Notes under the pieces: model-generated
Database searches by the model: none
Seen by the model: only the letters and a program-made list of their open reading frames with translations
Told to the model about the DNA's origin: nothing
Assembly: GCA_024138025.1 (NCBI GenBank)
Contig: JAMXBD010000723.1
Span: 139,001-203,000, forward strand
DNA length: 64,000 bases
Source: Combretum micranthum
Lineage: Eukaryota; Streptophyta; Magnoliopsida; Myrtales; Combretaceae
Reading direction: 5' to 3'
In this document: positions 24,001 through 35,550 of the stretch, one piece after another
How the letters are laid out: each line of letters opens with the position of its first letter
Numbering within the stretch: position 1 is the stretch's first letter
Made by a program: the position numbers and the translations under genes

Positions 24001-25067
24001 TGTTGAAAAATCTAAGCACCACTAGGCTTATGTACACACACACATGCAGAAGTGAAATCTACAAGATGGGTTTTTAAACCGATTTTAAGTTCAATTAACA
24101 AATCATTATCTCTTTTGCCAATTTTGCTCAAATCATGTAATTACAATAATAATAATAATAAAGAGATAAGGAATGAGAATAGTACATCGCGATATAACAT
24201 GGAGTTTGGTCCACCCCTAGTCTCCACAGTCTACAATTGTCTTACTTAAGGAGGACTTCACACATTTATTCACAAATATTACCTCACAAAGAGGACTTCA
24301 CAAATGCCTCATTAAGAGGACTTCACCATTGCTTACACATATAGGACTTCACATAAGTACCTCAACACATGAGAACTTCACTTATTGCCTTGAATAGGAC
24401 AGGACTTCACTAAAATACTCAAACAAAATGTATGAATAGTATCTTGCAATATTAGCTCATTAATCTCATTATGGTACTATTCACTCAACTAATACAAAAT
24501 GAAAAAGTATTTTGATATAATTTATACAAAATAAGCTCAACTCTCTTACATAAAAACACCTCAAACATTTTTTATAAGCTCTCAAAGTAATTTGTCGTTG
24601 CCACTCAAAATAATCACTAATGGTTGAATCAGAAAGTCTCTAACGGCTATATTTTGGCCTTGATAGAGTATAATGGTGAGCTAGTCCATTTTCCACCAGC
24701 AAGTCTATCCAATCGAGCCTAAAGTCAAGGGCTCGATCTACCCCTCGACTGCCTCTGGCTATTTTGACATCGTTTCATATTTTGATCGTAACTTTCTCAT
24801 CTGAACACGATTCAAGATGATATGAAAAGCTTAAAAAGAGCTTCACAACTTTTGTGTCTTGGGCTTTGAATGATTCTAAAAGAATTAGGGCTAAAATGTG
24901 CTTGAAGCAACTTGTAACAAGCATAAAATAAAAACATAAACATAGCAAAGCTCAAACATATCATAAAAAAGTTTTTGCTTATTAAATATAACTTAAGTAA
25001 GTTATGGAGCATTTGTCTAATACATTTTCTCATTAAAACAAGATTATAATCTCTACATGGTTCAACA
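24001..25067 (-). mobile_element. Copia-like solo LTR, 1.07 kb
   Basis: The segment starts TGTTGAA and ends TTCAACA, a 7-bp inverted terminal repeat with LTR-type TG...CA ends. The flanks are AAAAA (23996-24000) and AAAAG (25068-25072), a near-match target duplication. Read on the minus strand it is colinear with 62927-64000 (shared AATGCTCCATAACTTA and the serial GAAGTCCTC units). The serial GAAGTCCTC...GAGGCA block, here at about 24250-24410 on the plus strand in complement, and a downstream ACTAGGGGTGG are features I associate with plant copia LTRs. There is no internal domain, so it is a solo LTR. The copy A frame continues on both sides. Confidence 0.75.
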
Positions 25068-25640
25068 AAAAGAATTTCATAAGGAAGAAATTAACAAGAC
25101 AACAATTAGAAGAAATTGCGCAAGAAGTATTGATCAAAATAGCAAACACTCTCATTAACGAATTTGTCGATAAACAAGCTGCAAAGAGAGGGGATGGTGA
25201 TAATGAAGGAGAGCTTGATATTGAAGAAGAAGAATTTGATGATGATGCTAAGGAAATTGTAGCACTAATAGCAAGAGGACCCCGATCCTATGTAGATGAT
25301 GGTGGGATGATTGAAAAAGAGGACATATCTTTCCATGTTGATAATATTGAAGTTTATCTCAAGGAAAAACCAAAAGGGAAGAAGGAAATGGCTAGAAGAA
25401 GAAGCCTAAAGAGTGGCTAAGGGAAGAGAAATAAAAAAGCCAAAAATTGAAGAAGAGACAAATAAAGAAGAATATTTAAGTTAACAAAGTGGAACAAATG
25501 AACAAATGAGAAGAGTCAGAGAAGCAATGGGATTAGATAAACAAGAAAAAGAAGATGCATTGCTTGTACAGGCATTAGTTAAGAAATGGGAAGAACAAGG
25601 TAGATTAATAATATAACAAGAAATAAAATCCTAAGAGGAG
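25068..25640 (+). pseudogene. Decayed gag-only retroelement ORF (copy A), part 3
   Basis: The frame resumes after the copia-like LTR with a charged segment (NKKNF, RQQLEEIAQEVLIKIANT), then an open stretch to 25420 rich in Asp/Glu (GELDIEEEEFDDDAKEIVAL, EKEDISFHVDNIEVY) ending in Lys/Arg. Near 25545-25610 the phrase EDALLVQALVKKWEEQGRLI parallels DEELA-ALQ-QWEKEEKSVL of copy B (about 58105-58165), which fixes the end of the ORF. No enzymatic domain is visible. Confidence 0.55.
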
Positions 25641-25869
25641 ATAAACAAAAAAGGGAGAAAAATTGGTGGAAAAACAATTAGAGGGAGAAGAAAATGAATT
25701 TTCATGATTGACTGGTTTAAAACTTTAGTTGATTGTGAGTTTGATATTCTTTTTGTTTTTCATTATGTGTCATATTTGATTCTTAGGTTGTATCATATTT
25801 ATATTCTTATTTTTTATTTCATTTTCTTTTTTTTTTGTAAATTAATAAATTCTTTTGGTGGCAAGAAAT

Positions 25870-27524
25870 GGGTTAGTTACTCTAATGGTACCTATATTTT
25901 CTCGATTTAACGATTTTATACCTTGAAAAAATTCAGCCCACAAAAATAACTGAACTTTTTAAACTTTTCCAGCTGACATGAACAATTATTATTATTAAAA
26001 AAATAATTTCTCTCTCCTACTTGGCTATTTTTTTTTTTTCTTTTTTTTATTTTCCCTTCTCTCTTCTTCGTTTCTCTCTAAACTTCTTCTTCTTCCTCGT
26101 GTAACTTCGAAAAAAAATTCAAAATAAGAGAACAAAATTATAAAAAAAAATCTTAAAGATAATAGTTATCTTGACAGAATTTTCAAACTTATTTTTCAAA
26201 ACTCATTTCATGTTCAAGAACAGGAAACAAAAATCTTAAAATTACATTGAAAACTAAAATTCCATAATATATTATTTATTAAATCTGGAGATATTGTCTT
26301 CTTCCCCATCTTCCACTCTCTTTCTTTCTCTAGATGTCTCTCTCTCTAACTTGAGTCATCCCCTTCTTTGAACCAAACCATCATCTCCTTCAACTTTCTT
26401 GAACCATTAAACATTATTGCCACCATGCCGAACACAAAGTCAACAAAATCATAAAACATCATCTCTCTCTCATTCCTCTCTCTTGCCATTCTTCTTCATC
26501 TTCCAAAAAAAAAAATCAAAATAAAAAAAAAACCAACCCAAATGAAAGCAAACCCTTAGAAAAAATTCAAAACAAACCACCACCACAAATCTCCTCCTTC
26601 TCACAATCTGACACAACTGTGAATCCATTCCTCACGTCTCCATTAATATCAACAAAACCAACTCTTCTCCTAAATCCATCCAAAACATGATAAAACTCAA
26701 CAAACTCAATAACTTACCACAAGAATATCACCACTCCAATAAACTAAAAACAAGAACAATGCACCAATCATATAAAACACAACGTCCCTATGAAAAACCA
26801 TGAATCAACCTCAAAAGATGCTGCATAAAATATGATGAATCCAACAACAAAACCACTCACAAAAGTCCCAGCCAATAATATCGCACCGAACTCAATCCTA
26901 TATTGATCCAATACGACAGCAGCAACCGATGAGAAAACATTGAGAGCGTCATTCCCAAGGGCTAAGAGCGTAATTGTGGCCATGGAAGGGGTTGGACTGA
27001 GGTCTGAGGAGCTTCATGGTGATGAGAGAGAAGAGGTTAAGGGCTATTTTGATTAGGAAGCAGAAGTATAAGATGAGGAGGAGAAAGAGGTAAAAGATTG
27101 GATTTTGATGGAGGAAACATGTGTAATCAATGAAAGAAGAATTGGGTTTTGTGAATGAAGGGGTGGATTGTGAGACAGGAGCCATTGGTAGTGATGGTTT
27201 TTTTTTTTTTTTTTTAGTTTGTAAGAGAAGAAGAAGTAGTACCAAGAGAGAGGGGAAGGGAGAGAAGTTAAAAAAGAAAAAGAAAAAGAGAGCGAAAAGT
27301 AAAAAAAAAAAAAAGGAAAAAAATGCCAGTAAAAAATAGAAATTAATTTTTTAATATAAATTTTATGACACATCAGCACATTACTGGACTTTTGACTGGA
27401 TTTTCGACTATAAGTACCATGAAGGTAATATTTTAAAACTTTAGGTATTTTTCTAAGTCAAAATTTTTTTAGGTATAAAGCTGTTATATTGGAAAAGTCT
27501 AGGTATCGTTAGTGAAATTAACCT
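25870..27524. mobile_element. Mutator-like element (Pack-MULE), 1655 bp
   Basis: Perfect 9-bp target duplications GCAAGAAAT (25861-25869 and 27525-27533) flank long imperfect terminal inverted repeats. The left end reads GGGTTAGTTACTCTAATGG and the right end, complemented, AGGTTAATTTCACTAACG. Similarity continues through TACCT, TTTATACCT and AAAAAATT for at least 80 bp. A 9-bp duplication with long TIRs is diagnostic of the Mutator superfamily. No MURA-type transposase frame is present, so the element is non-autonomous. Its interior carries a piece of a cation/calcium exchanger gene on the minus strand, which makes it a gene-capturing Pack-MULE. The remaining interior is pyrimidine-rich and may be captured 5' UTR. 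Confidence 0.88.
26575..27185 (-). pseudogene. Captured fragment of a cation/calcium exchanger (CCX-type) gene
   Basis: Read leftwards from an ATG at 27185: MAPVSQSTPSF, then CFLHQNPIFYLFLLLILYF and IKIALNLFSLITMKLL. A frameshift near 26985-27005 follows, then MATITLLALGNDALNVFSS, QYRIEFGAILLAGTFVSGF and VVGFIIFYAASFEVDS. After a second frameshift near 26770 come DVVFYMIGALFLFLVYW and SGDIL, and a degenerate tail with GFVDINGDVRNGF to about 26575. The order (hydrophobic segment, alpha-1 repeat with ALGN, FGAILSAGTFVS-like motif, next membrane segment) is that of the N-terminal half of plant CCX exchangers, which move cations across endomembranes. The alpha-repeat Asp position reads Asn (ALNVF), and the C-terminal half is absent, so it is not functional. 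The family assignment is from motif recall. Confidence 0.8.
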
Positions 27525-27533
27525 GCAAGAAAT

Positions 27534-28429
27534 TTATTGAAGTACATGAGACTTATAGAATGAATAAACTAAATGTCCTTCATGACACTTGAACCACGCT
27601 TATGGTTTACATTCTTAACTGATAATTTTTATAAGACTGAACTTGTGTCTATAACCATGATCGCAAGTTAATAATATCAATCTTCTCACACTTCACAGTC
27701 CCAACCGTGGTGCTAATCAAACCCACAATTTGTATTGACATTGTTTGCCTTGCTTGTTTTAAATTAGACAAATTAAATCACAAGATCAAAGGGGCCGTGA
27801 TTGATATGAATCACGCCAACTTGTGATGAAACTCATCATCTGATATGGAAAATTAAACCCTAGACCATCTAAGAATCGATAGAAACCATGACCTATTGCT
27901 TATATTGAAGTAAGAACCTTGGCATAAAAGTGAAGACGCCACAATTGGAAAAAAATCCAATTGATAAGTTAGTGGTGAACACCATGGGAAATCCCGATAA
28001 GTTCAAGAACAGTTCTTTCCAGAACCAAAAGAGAATAAACTCTCAAAATATCAATTGATCAAAGTATGTTCAAAATGTTTACAACCAATAGGTTTTTATA
28101 AACTAAAGCATGAAAAACCTAAAAGACAAAATTACAAAGGTTGGCAACCTAAATTACAAATTAGGTGACCTAAAATAAAAACAAGAAATTGATAAAAATT
28201 ACCAAAGCAAGAAGATCGGCAGCTTTAGACTTTACATCGGTGACATAGACCATGACGGGTTAGAATTCAATTATCTTGAAAGAGAAGTTGATGAATTTAG
28301 GAATTCCAGAAGTTTAAGATATAAATGATTCGTTAATCAATCCTTTATTATAAGAAATTAAGGTTTAGAATGGATTAAGATAAGAATATCATTTTGTGAT
28401 TATATTACTTAAGAAGGTACATAATTAAT
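27534..28429. other. No gene seen
   Basis: Intergenic AT-rich DNA between the Pack-MULE and the next LTR-type element. No frame, RNA gene or terminal repeat is apparent. Confidence 0.45.
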
Positions 28430-31400
28430 TGTAACGCCTTAAATTTAATTTAAGGCATTATCATTACATATGATACCTTAAGCATTACACGCTTAAGCTT
28501 CTTAGAATGATATGTTTATTGTGAACATTTGCTACTTACTTTTAGATTATGAAATCTTTAATTACATTCTAGAAACAATTGGATTGATAATTTTCAAAAC
28601 TAACTTTACAAAACATTTTATTACTTACTCTTATTAGAGCAGACCAACTTTCTAAGAAACAAAACTTTTCAAAAACATTTTATAATACTACTCTTATGCA
28701 TAGATCAACAATTATAAACATATAGACTACACCAAGCCCTTTAAAAGAAAATTACAAACTTAATAGAATAAATCCAGTCCTTATACATAAACAAATACAA
28801 ATAAAATCCAGAGTCCTATCTCACTTCACCTATCCAACATCACCCAAAAACCCGAGCCAAGCATCATCTTCATCAATATCAACATCATCATCATCCAATT
28901 GCAGCATATCATCATCATCACCATCAATCATCATCAACAACAACAATATTATCATCATCTGCATCATCTTTTTCATCAACACAACATCTGAAAAAGAACA
29001 ACAGCAACAATAATGAACTAAAGCTTAGTACATAGTAACACAGTACAAGGAGTGGCACATAAGCTAGCTAAATACAGTGCAACAAACAACAAGTTATTAT
29101 CCTTCATTCAAAGTAAATCAAGCATCACGGGAGCACTCATACTCTGGAATAAGCCATTAGGAATCTGGGGGTCCCGAGTAACCGCAGCTGCTTAGGGATT
29201 AATATAAGCAAATGAATACTTATATCTCTGATAACATTATAGGAAAATAAATTCATGTAGGTTCATAGCCGTTATATAACTCTACATCCAGTCATAAATC
29301 ATTTAGTTTAGTCGTCTCCATAAAACGTGAACCATATCATATTACTTCTTTCTAAGCCTAAGTAGATGTTACACCAATACCATTTACTCTATCGGTTACT
29401 GCCGAGCTACTTAGAATCATTGCATCATGGCTGGGATGGTCTAAGAACCTAAACTACCATGTCCCCCTGGGATAAGATTACCGCTCTCCGAACTAGATTC
29501 AACGGCATACATAACCAATACTCATCAATTATTAAGCCGATTTTAAGTTTTAATTCATTTTACGATGCCTATCTTATCAACCACCATGCAAGTTAGTACG
29601 TACCTTATATCAAACAGACACTCAGAAGTTAAAATTAGAAGTAACTCAAAGATAGATCAGGTATTCATATTTATAGATTCAAGATTAAACTCACGTAAGA
29701 AATCTAATTAAATATTTACTTTATCTCAAACTTATTTTATTACCTATTTGATTAGATACTAAATAGGACCCTGCTATGGCCATGAAGATCACCTCGCCAA
29801 AATACGAACTATTCTCCTTTGTCTGTCAAAGTATGTAATTTCACTTTATTTATGATATTTTATTATGAAAGCATCATCAAATCATTCATATTCCAAAAAA
29901 CTTCATTTCCTAAGCAAACAAATATTTGAAACAACATATTCCTCATGTTTTTTAAGGTTATCCCAACATATCATTATAATCAATTATCACTATTAACCCA
30001 TTTTAACTTAGTCCTAACTCATTAACCAAGGCCAACTATAATTTATTAAGCCTATATTACCTTAACTTAGCCATATAGATTAGAGTTAATCATTTAATTC
30101 AATTAAGCCATGGTGATTAAACTTAATCAATCTAGTTCATTTTAACTTAACATAACTTATCAAGTCAAGTTGAACTTAAGTTTTTAACTAATTTCATTTT
30201 ATATCTAACTTCTATATTTAAGCTAATTAGTTATTAATCTATAAATCCACTTAACTCATTCCTAATTATAATTAACTAACATATCATATTAACTATCATT
30301 CATCCATTCCATTTCATGAAGTTTGAATTACTTCTGTTTGGGTGAAGCATTTTGGATGAGAAAAAGTGAAGTTTTGAAGGGGTTAGAAAAGTATACGGGT
30401 TGTACATACGAACATGTATTACCCTGTGTTCTTTTGAAATAGGTTGAGTTTTGAGACCAGAGAGAAACGCGAGCAGATATACTACTCAGTGTTCTAGTTA
30501 TGCTGTTCTAGAAAACATGTCCCTTTTGAGTTTTTGAGGTCAGAGAATGAGCTAAATTTCATTTGTTTTAAAATCCATAAGAAGCATGACTAGTTATACA
30601 TCTTGTATTTACCCAGTACTCTTTGCTTGTCTTGTATTTCAAAGCTTTACTTATTTTTCAACTTGTTTACTTCATTTTTTCATCATCTAACATCTTATAC
30701 TCCACATACCAAACTAGAACTATGTTTTACAACATGATTTTGCAAGTTCTACTTTAAATAACTCCAAATCATGCTATGAATCATCTAATCTATACATGTA
30801 TATACTAACCTAGAAAACTCACATGCTCATATATTCATCATTCATTAACTTCATACAATTTCTACTTAAATTTAATGTCGATTCTTCATATATAAACAAA
30901 AACAAGAATCAAACAACATAAAACAAATATACTTAGCTTCATGGCAAGAATATGCAATTGACTTCTTTTTTCTTGTTATTGGGTTACTTCTATCTTGATT
31001 TCTCTTTTTCTTCTCTTGAAATTGAGATTTAGAGAGATAAATTTGAGAGAAAGAAAGGAAAGAGGAAGAAGGAACAAGATACAGGAAAGAAAGAAGAAAA
31101 GAGAGAGAGAGAGAAGAAAAAGAATGAAAGAGAAGGCAAGTGGAGGAAATAAAAGGAAAAGGAAAGGATAAGGCTTAAGTTAAGATATTTTAGAATAAAA
31201 GTATTAGGCTTAGAACTTTCATATCAATATTTTTAGTTTTTAGAGTATTTAAAAGATGATTTCAGAATAATAGATTAGAAATTAAGGACTTAAAGTAAGA
31301 ACTTAATTTAGGAATTTAATTTATATTAAATTTGAATGTCACTTTGAGCTAGGCTTGAGAACTGAAATTTTTAGGCAAGCAAATGATTTCAAAATTGGTG

Positions 31401-31640
31401 GGGATTAAATATATGAAATATTGGGCCAAAGTTTAGGGATTTAAGAATTCAAATCTCAAATTTAAATTTAATTAATTACTAATCTAATTATGTCAACTTG
31501 TCTATTTACATCGATAATTCAGTTGATTTATTTAATCTATCTAAACTTAATTTCTAACTTAGGTGAAGGGTTAGGGTATTTTATTAACTATTAGGGTTAT
31601 TAGTTAGATAAGTAGTAGTTATAATATCATCGCTATTATT
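28430..31640 (-). mobile_element. Inverted family 1 LTR-type element (copy F)
   Basis: It starts TGTAACGCCTTAA at 28430, the complement of an LTR end of the type GGCATTACA seen at 51261. Blocks then occur in the same order as in copy D: a repeat-rich segment with ATC triplets (28861-28975), TTTGATTAGATACTAAATAGG at 29750-29770, and the core with CTTTGTCTGTCAAA at 29817. An AT-rich block, a variable cassette (30330-30600) and a GAAAG/GAGA purine block (31040-31170) follow. The right boundary is set by loss of similarity and could lie tens of bases either way. No coding region remains. Confidence 0.6.
28861..28975. repeat. Interrupted ATC/CAA triplet repeat
   Basis: Runs of CATCATCATC are interrupted by CAATATC and CAACAACAA units inside copy F. 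The complement would encode Asp-rich runs, but no long frame covers it. Confidence 0.8.
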
Positions 31641-31834
31641 AGGTTAAATAGTAGAGAAGTAATGATACTAATACTTGATATCTAGATCCTAGAGGATGAC
31701 ACCCATAGTAATTCTATTCTACAGTCAATAGGTGTGCTTTCTTAGAGCTTGTCATAGGATTCCTATTGAGTTTATTATTTATTATTTGATACAAATAATA
31801 CACTCTTATAAAACAAAATCATAATTCATTATGA

Positions 31835-33070
31835 TTGCTTAACTTCCTTAATGTGACCGAAACATTAGTGTATAGAGATATAGAATTAAATTTTATCCTA
31901 TTCAATTGCTCATTCTTGGTTTATGGTGTCATATCTCCTAATCATGTAACTATGCCCATTTATCTCAATTTTTACATATGGGCCGAGACTATGCATATGT
32001 ACACATATACATACCTAAATTTTGTTTTAATTTCTAATTTTTTGAACTTTTTGTAGCATCTTCCTTTATCTATGATCTTTATTATCACTTTGAATAAGTC
32101 CAATTTTTGTATTACTTGTTATAAAGCCAATAATGTTCCTAAATTTTTCATGCATGGCTAAAGACATATAAGTATACATGTATATACATGTACTTAAATT
32201 GTTTCCTCAATTTTTCTCTATCACATACATTGCCTAGTATAAGTCTTGTAATGTTTATCTTAAAAGTTAACGAAAAAATTTAAACCTTAAAAATCTGTAT
32301 ACTGAATCATGTAAGTATATATGTTTCCATTTTGTTTAATTTTTGCTATTTCCTTAACTAACTTGATAATCATAATGTGGGATATTTAACCAAGCATATG
32401 AATGAATATCTTATCAGCTCTTAAAACCTAAGTTGGCCAAATTACATTTGTGTGTATATCCCATCATTTTGTTTGGTTTCTAACCATCTCGTTAGAGTGC
32501 TTTCCTTATAAAACATGATTTATGTCTTTTAGCTAATGGTAGGACCAAATCAACTAATCCACTCCAAAATTTTCATATTGGTCGAGACATATGGTACGCA
32601 TAATCATATGCTTGTGCCTTGATTTTTCCTTGAAATCACTTTACATGATATGATTTACTATTAAGATGTTAGATGGCCTAAAACACCTTTGATCTAGATT
32701 TCCTCATGGTCGAAACTTCAATGCATGATCCTAGGTTCATGTGTGATTTTTCTTCAAATCACCTCTACTACATGGTGTATCACCTGTGATTATCGAATAA
32801 TGTGACAAGATCTCCTAATCCTAGCTTCCTACTATGTCATGACCTACACATGACCACACACACACACATATACTTCATTTTGTTAAACTATCACAATGTT
32901 CATTTGATGTTGTAAAATGAACATGGTCATCCTATTTATGTGGCTGATGGTGCACATATGTGTACATATACATATTTTGAGCCATTTACTCCATTTTCTA
33001 CTTCTTAAGGGTGGTTTAAAGTTATATTTTGATGTTATGAAGTGGTATGGTACCACTTCTTCCTTATGCT
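31835..33070. repeat. Degenerate repeat array, units very roughly 150-250 bp
   Basis: At least five blocks recur in which CATATNGGNCGAGAC or a variant (GGCCGAGAC near 31980, GGCTAAAGAC near 32155, GGTCGAGAC near 32580, GGTCGAAAC near 32710, GGCTGATGG near 32941) is followed by an ATGCATATGTACACATATACAT-like stretch (interrupted and variable) and then a T-rich tail. Divergence is high and the period is irregular, so this is an old array or a cluster of related insertions. There is no coding frame. Confidence 0.45.
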
Positions 33071-34073
33071 AGGTTGGACCAAACCTATCAACAAAAAAAA
33101 GGAGAAAATGTGGCTTGTTAACCTAAGAAACTCTACACAAATGAACCTTTATAAGTCGATAGTTTTCTTATCTTAGCTTAACGATGGATAGAGTTTTTAC
33201 TTCCTATTTTAAGAGCTTGCTTTGTTGGTACCTTATTTAGTCATTTGAGGAAAGCATTGTAGTGGGAATGTGTTTGAAGTTTGTATGTGTATTTTGGATC
33301 TTGGGGCTCACAAAATGAAAGGAGAGAGATGTTGTGGTGTGCTTGCTTTTTGATTTGGAAGAGGGGGGTAGGGTGGGGAGAGGGGATTTCATGAAATGGT
33401 AGAGGGAGAGAGAGGGTAAGACAGAGAGATGATGGTTGCTTGCTGGGTTAAATTTGGCAAGATAAATGAGAAATGATTTGAATTCTAGTATATTGTCTCT
33501 TGATCTAGCATTTAAGTTTCCTACTTGCCCATTGTACTTGTAAATCTTTAAGGATTAGCAATGAAGGCAAAGAGGAGGAATAAGATCTTTGGAAGGCAAT
33601 TGTCTTGTCAAATATTGTTTGTGCAAATCCTTTTAGGATAATTTAGCTCCTTCAGGGAAGTCATAGCCTTTGACTCCCTCCGCTAAAGCTTACTGCAATG
33701 GGAGTTAGAACATGGTTTGAATGTCTCTTGTTTAACTAGTAGTTAGGGGTGCTTTGATTTATATAAAACAAATTCCATAGTTTTGAGTTGATATGTGGGG
33801 TTTTATGAGATTGAGTAACAATGAAGTTTTATTTATCAATATATCTAGAATTATTTGCGATTGCCATATTTATTGTCTCAATATATTAGTCGTACATTTA
33901 AGTTTTAAGGTCAATATCGATTCCTATTGAGTATAATTCATACTTTGTGATTTATCTCTAAGCTATCATTTATTAACTCATAAACTATATTAGTGAATTG
34001 ATTTGTTTTAGGTGTAAATATTCATTTTATCTAACTATCATTTCTCAGAAAAAGGGAATTTTTTTGGAGGTTT
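33071..34073. other. No gene seen
   Basis: Mixed-composition DNA with a purine-rich patch near 33355-33425 (GAGG/GAGA). No credible frame is present. Confidence 0.45.
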
Positions 34074-34690
34074 ACACATAATCTAGATACGAAGGAGTCA
34101 CATCTTTATCGTAATTCTTCCTTATAATTATCCATTAATATTATTATGATATGCCAATGAAGTTGCTACATAATTAAAAATATTGAAAATCACCGCAATA
34201 CTACTTAATTACTAGCTCCTTTCTACATTGTGTGATATCATTCGCTGCACTATTTCATGTATTATATTTTTGCTATTTTGAATATATCTAGAGTATTTAG
34301 ATTAATAAATTGTGGTAATAAAAATACAACTTATTAAACTAGTAATTAACATAATTATGCCAGTAAATAAGTAATAATGGGGCATACCCTAAATCTAAAA
34401 GAGTTACAACTTTACTATAATTCTTCCATGTAATTATCCATTACTTTTTTTTTTTTCAAATGCCAACAAAGTTATTAGTTCAATTAAAAATCTTGAAAAT
34501 CACCATACTACTACATAATCATCGGCTTTTCTCTGGGCTTGTGCAATCTCATTCATCACATTATTTCATTTATTTCATATGTGCTATTTTTTATATATCT
34601 AGAGTATTTAACATAATAAACAGTCATATAGAAAATACCACTTGTTAAACTTGTAAAGAACACATAGATTATGATAATAAAATTTAAGGA
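34074..34690. repeat. Tandem direct duplication, about 308-bp unit
   Basis: Two adjacent copies begin near 34074 and 34382. Matching blocks in order are TAATTCTTCC, TAATTATCCATTA, ATGCCAA, GAAAATCACC, ATTATTTCAT or CTATTTCATG, ATATATCTAGAGTATTTA and CTTATTAAACT or CTTGTTAAACT. Confidence 0.8.
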
Positions 34691-35169
34691 AATAGAAAAG
34701 AAAGAAAGAAAAGAGAAAAAAAAATATTAGAAGGAATAAGTTTGTAATTTTTCTATATATCATCCCTCATAAAGGGGGAAAGTTGGGAATCATCATCAAC
34801 AACTTCTAATCTTTTGTAGTATATCACCTTCATAGGACAATTTCTTCCCTTTGTAGAGCTTGTCATAGATGTTACCTTGTAAATAAATAGCTACTTATAG
34901 CGAATAAACCGTTTAATAGTCTACATTAAAAAGAAAAAAATTTTATAAATAACGTCCAACATCTTTTTTTTTTTAATTAAAATCATATAGTCTGTAAATA
35001 ATTATTGATATAGGTAGTCTTTGTTAAATATTTCTTCAATTCTCATGGCTAATCCATATTTTTTAGATGCCTCTATGTGAATAAATAAAATTATTACCTT
35101 TCAATTATCATTTTTGTCACCCTAAGTTTAAGAATATGATTTGTTTAAATTAAAAACAAAAGTAATATA

Positions 35170-35550
35170 GATATAGAAAACTAGTAATCTTGTAAACATT
35201 CTATTAGTTATATAAATTAATTACTAACTTTATAAATATTCTATTAGTTATATAAAAGAATTAGTAACCTTATAAATATTCTATTAGTTATATAAAAGAA
35301 TTAGTAACCTTATAACATTCTATTAGTTGTATAAAGGAAAAAAAAAAAAAAGAAACAGTACACTTGTAGATATTCCATAGGTTGTCATATATAGAAAATT
35401 TGTAAATATTCTAATGGTTAAAAAAATAATACATATATAAAACCTTTTAAATATTCTATTAGTGGTGATGATCTATATTTAAAACAAACTTGCAAATATT
35501 TCATAGATTGTAACATATTTATATATATATAGCAAACTTGTAAATTTTAA
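35170..35550. repeat. Tandem array, about 40-bp unit, 8 or more copies
   Basis: CTATTAGTTA starts at 35201, 35241 and 35281 with a variant at 35320, giving periods of 40, 40 and 39 bp. Between them lies TATAAAAGAATTAGTAACC. Degenerate copies (CCATAGGTTG, CTAATGGTTA, CTATTAGTGG, TCATAGATTG) continue to about 35510. Confidence 0.85.

Noticed and set aside
27130..27339. 69-aa Lys-rich frame
   Set aside because: Pure product of an A/G-rich tract inside the Pack-MULE, antisense to the captured 5' region.
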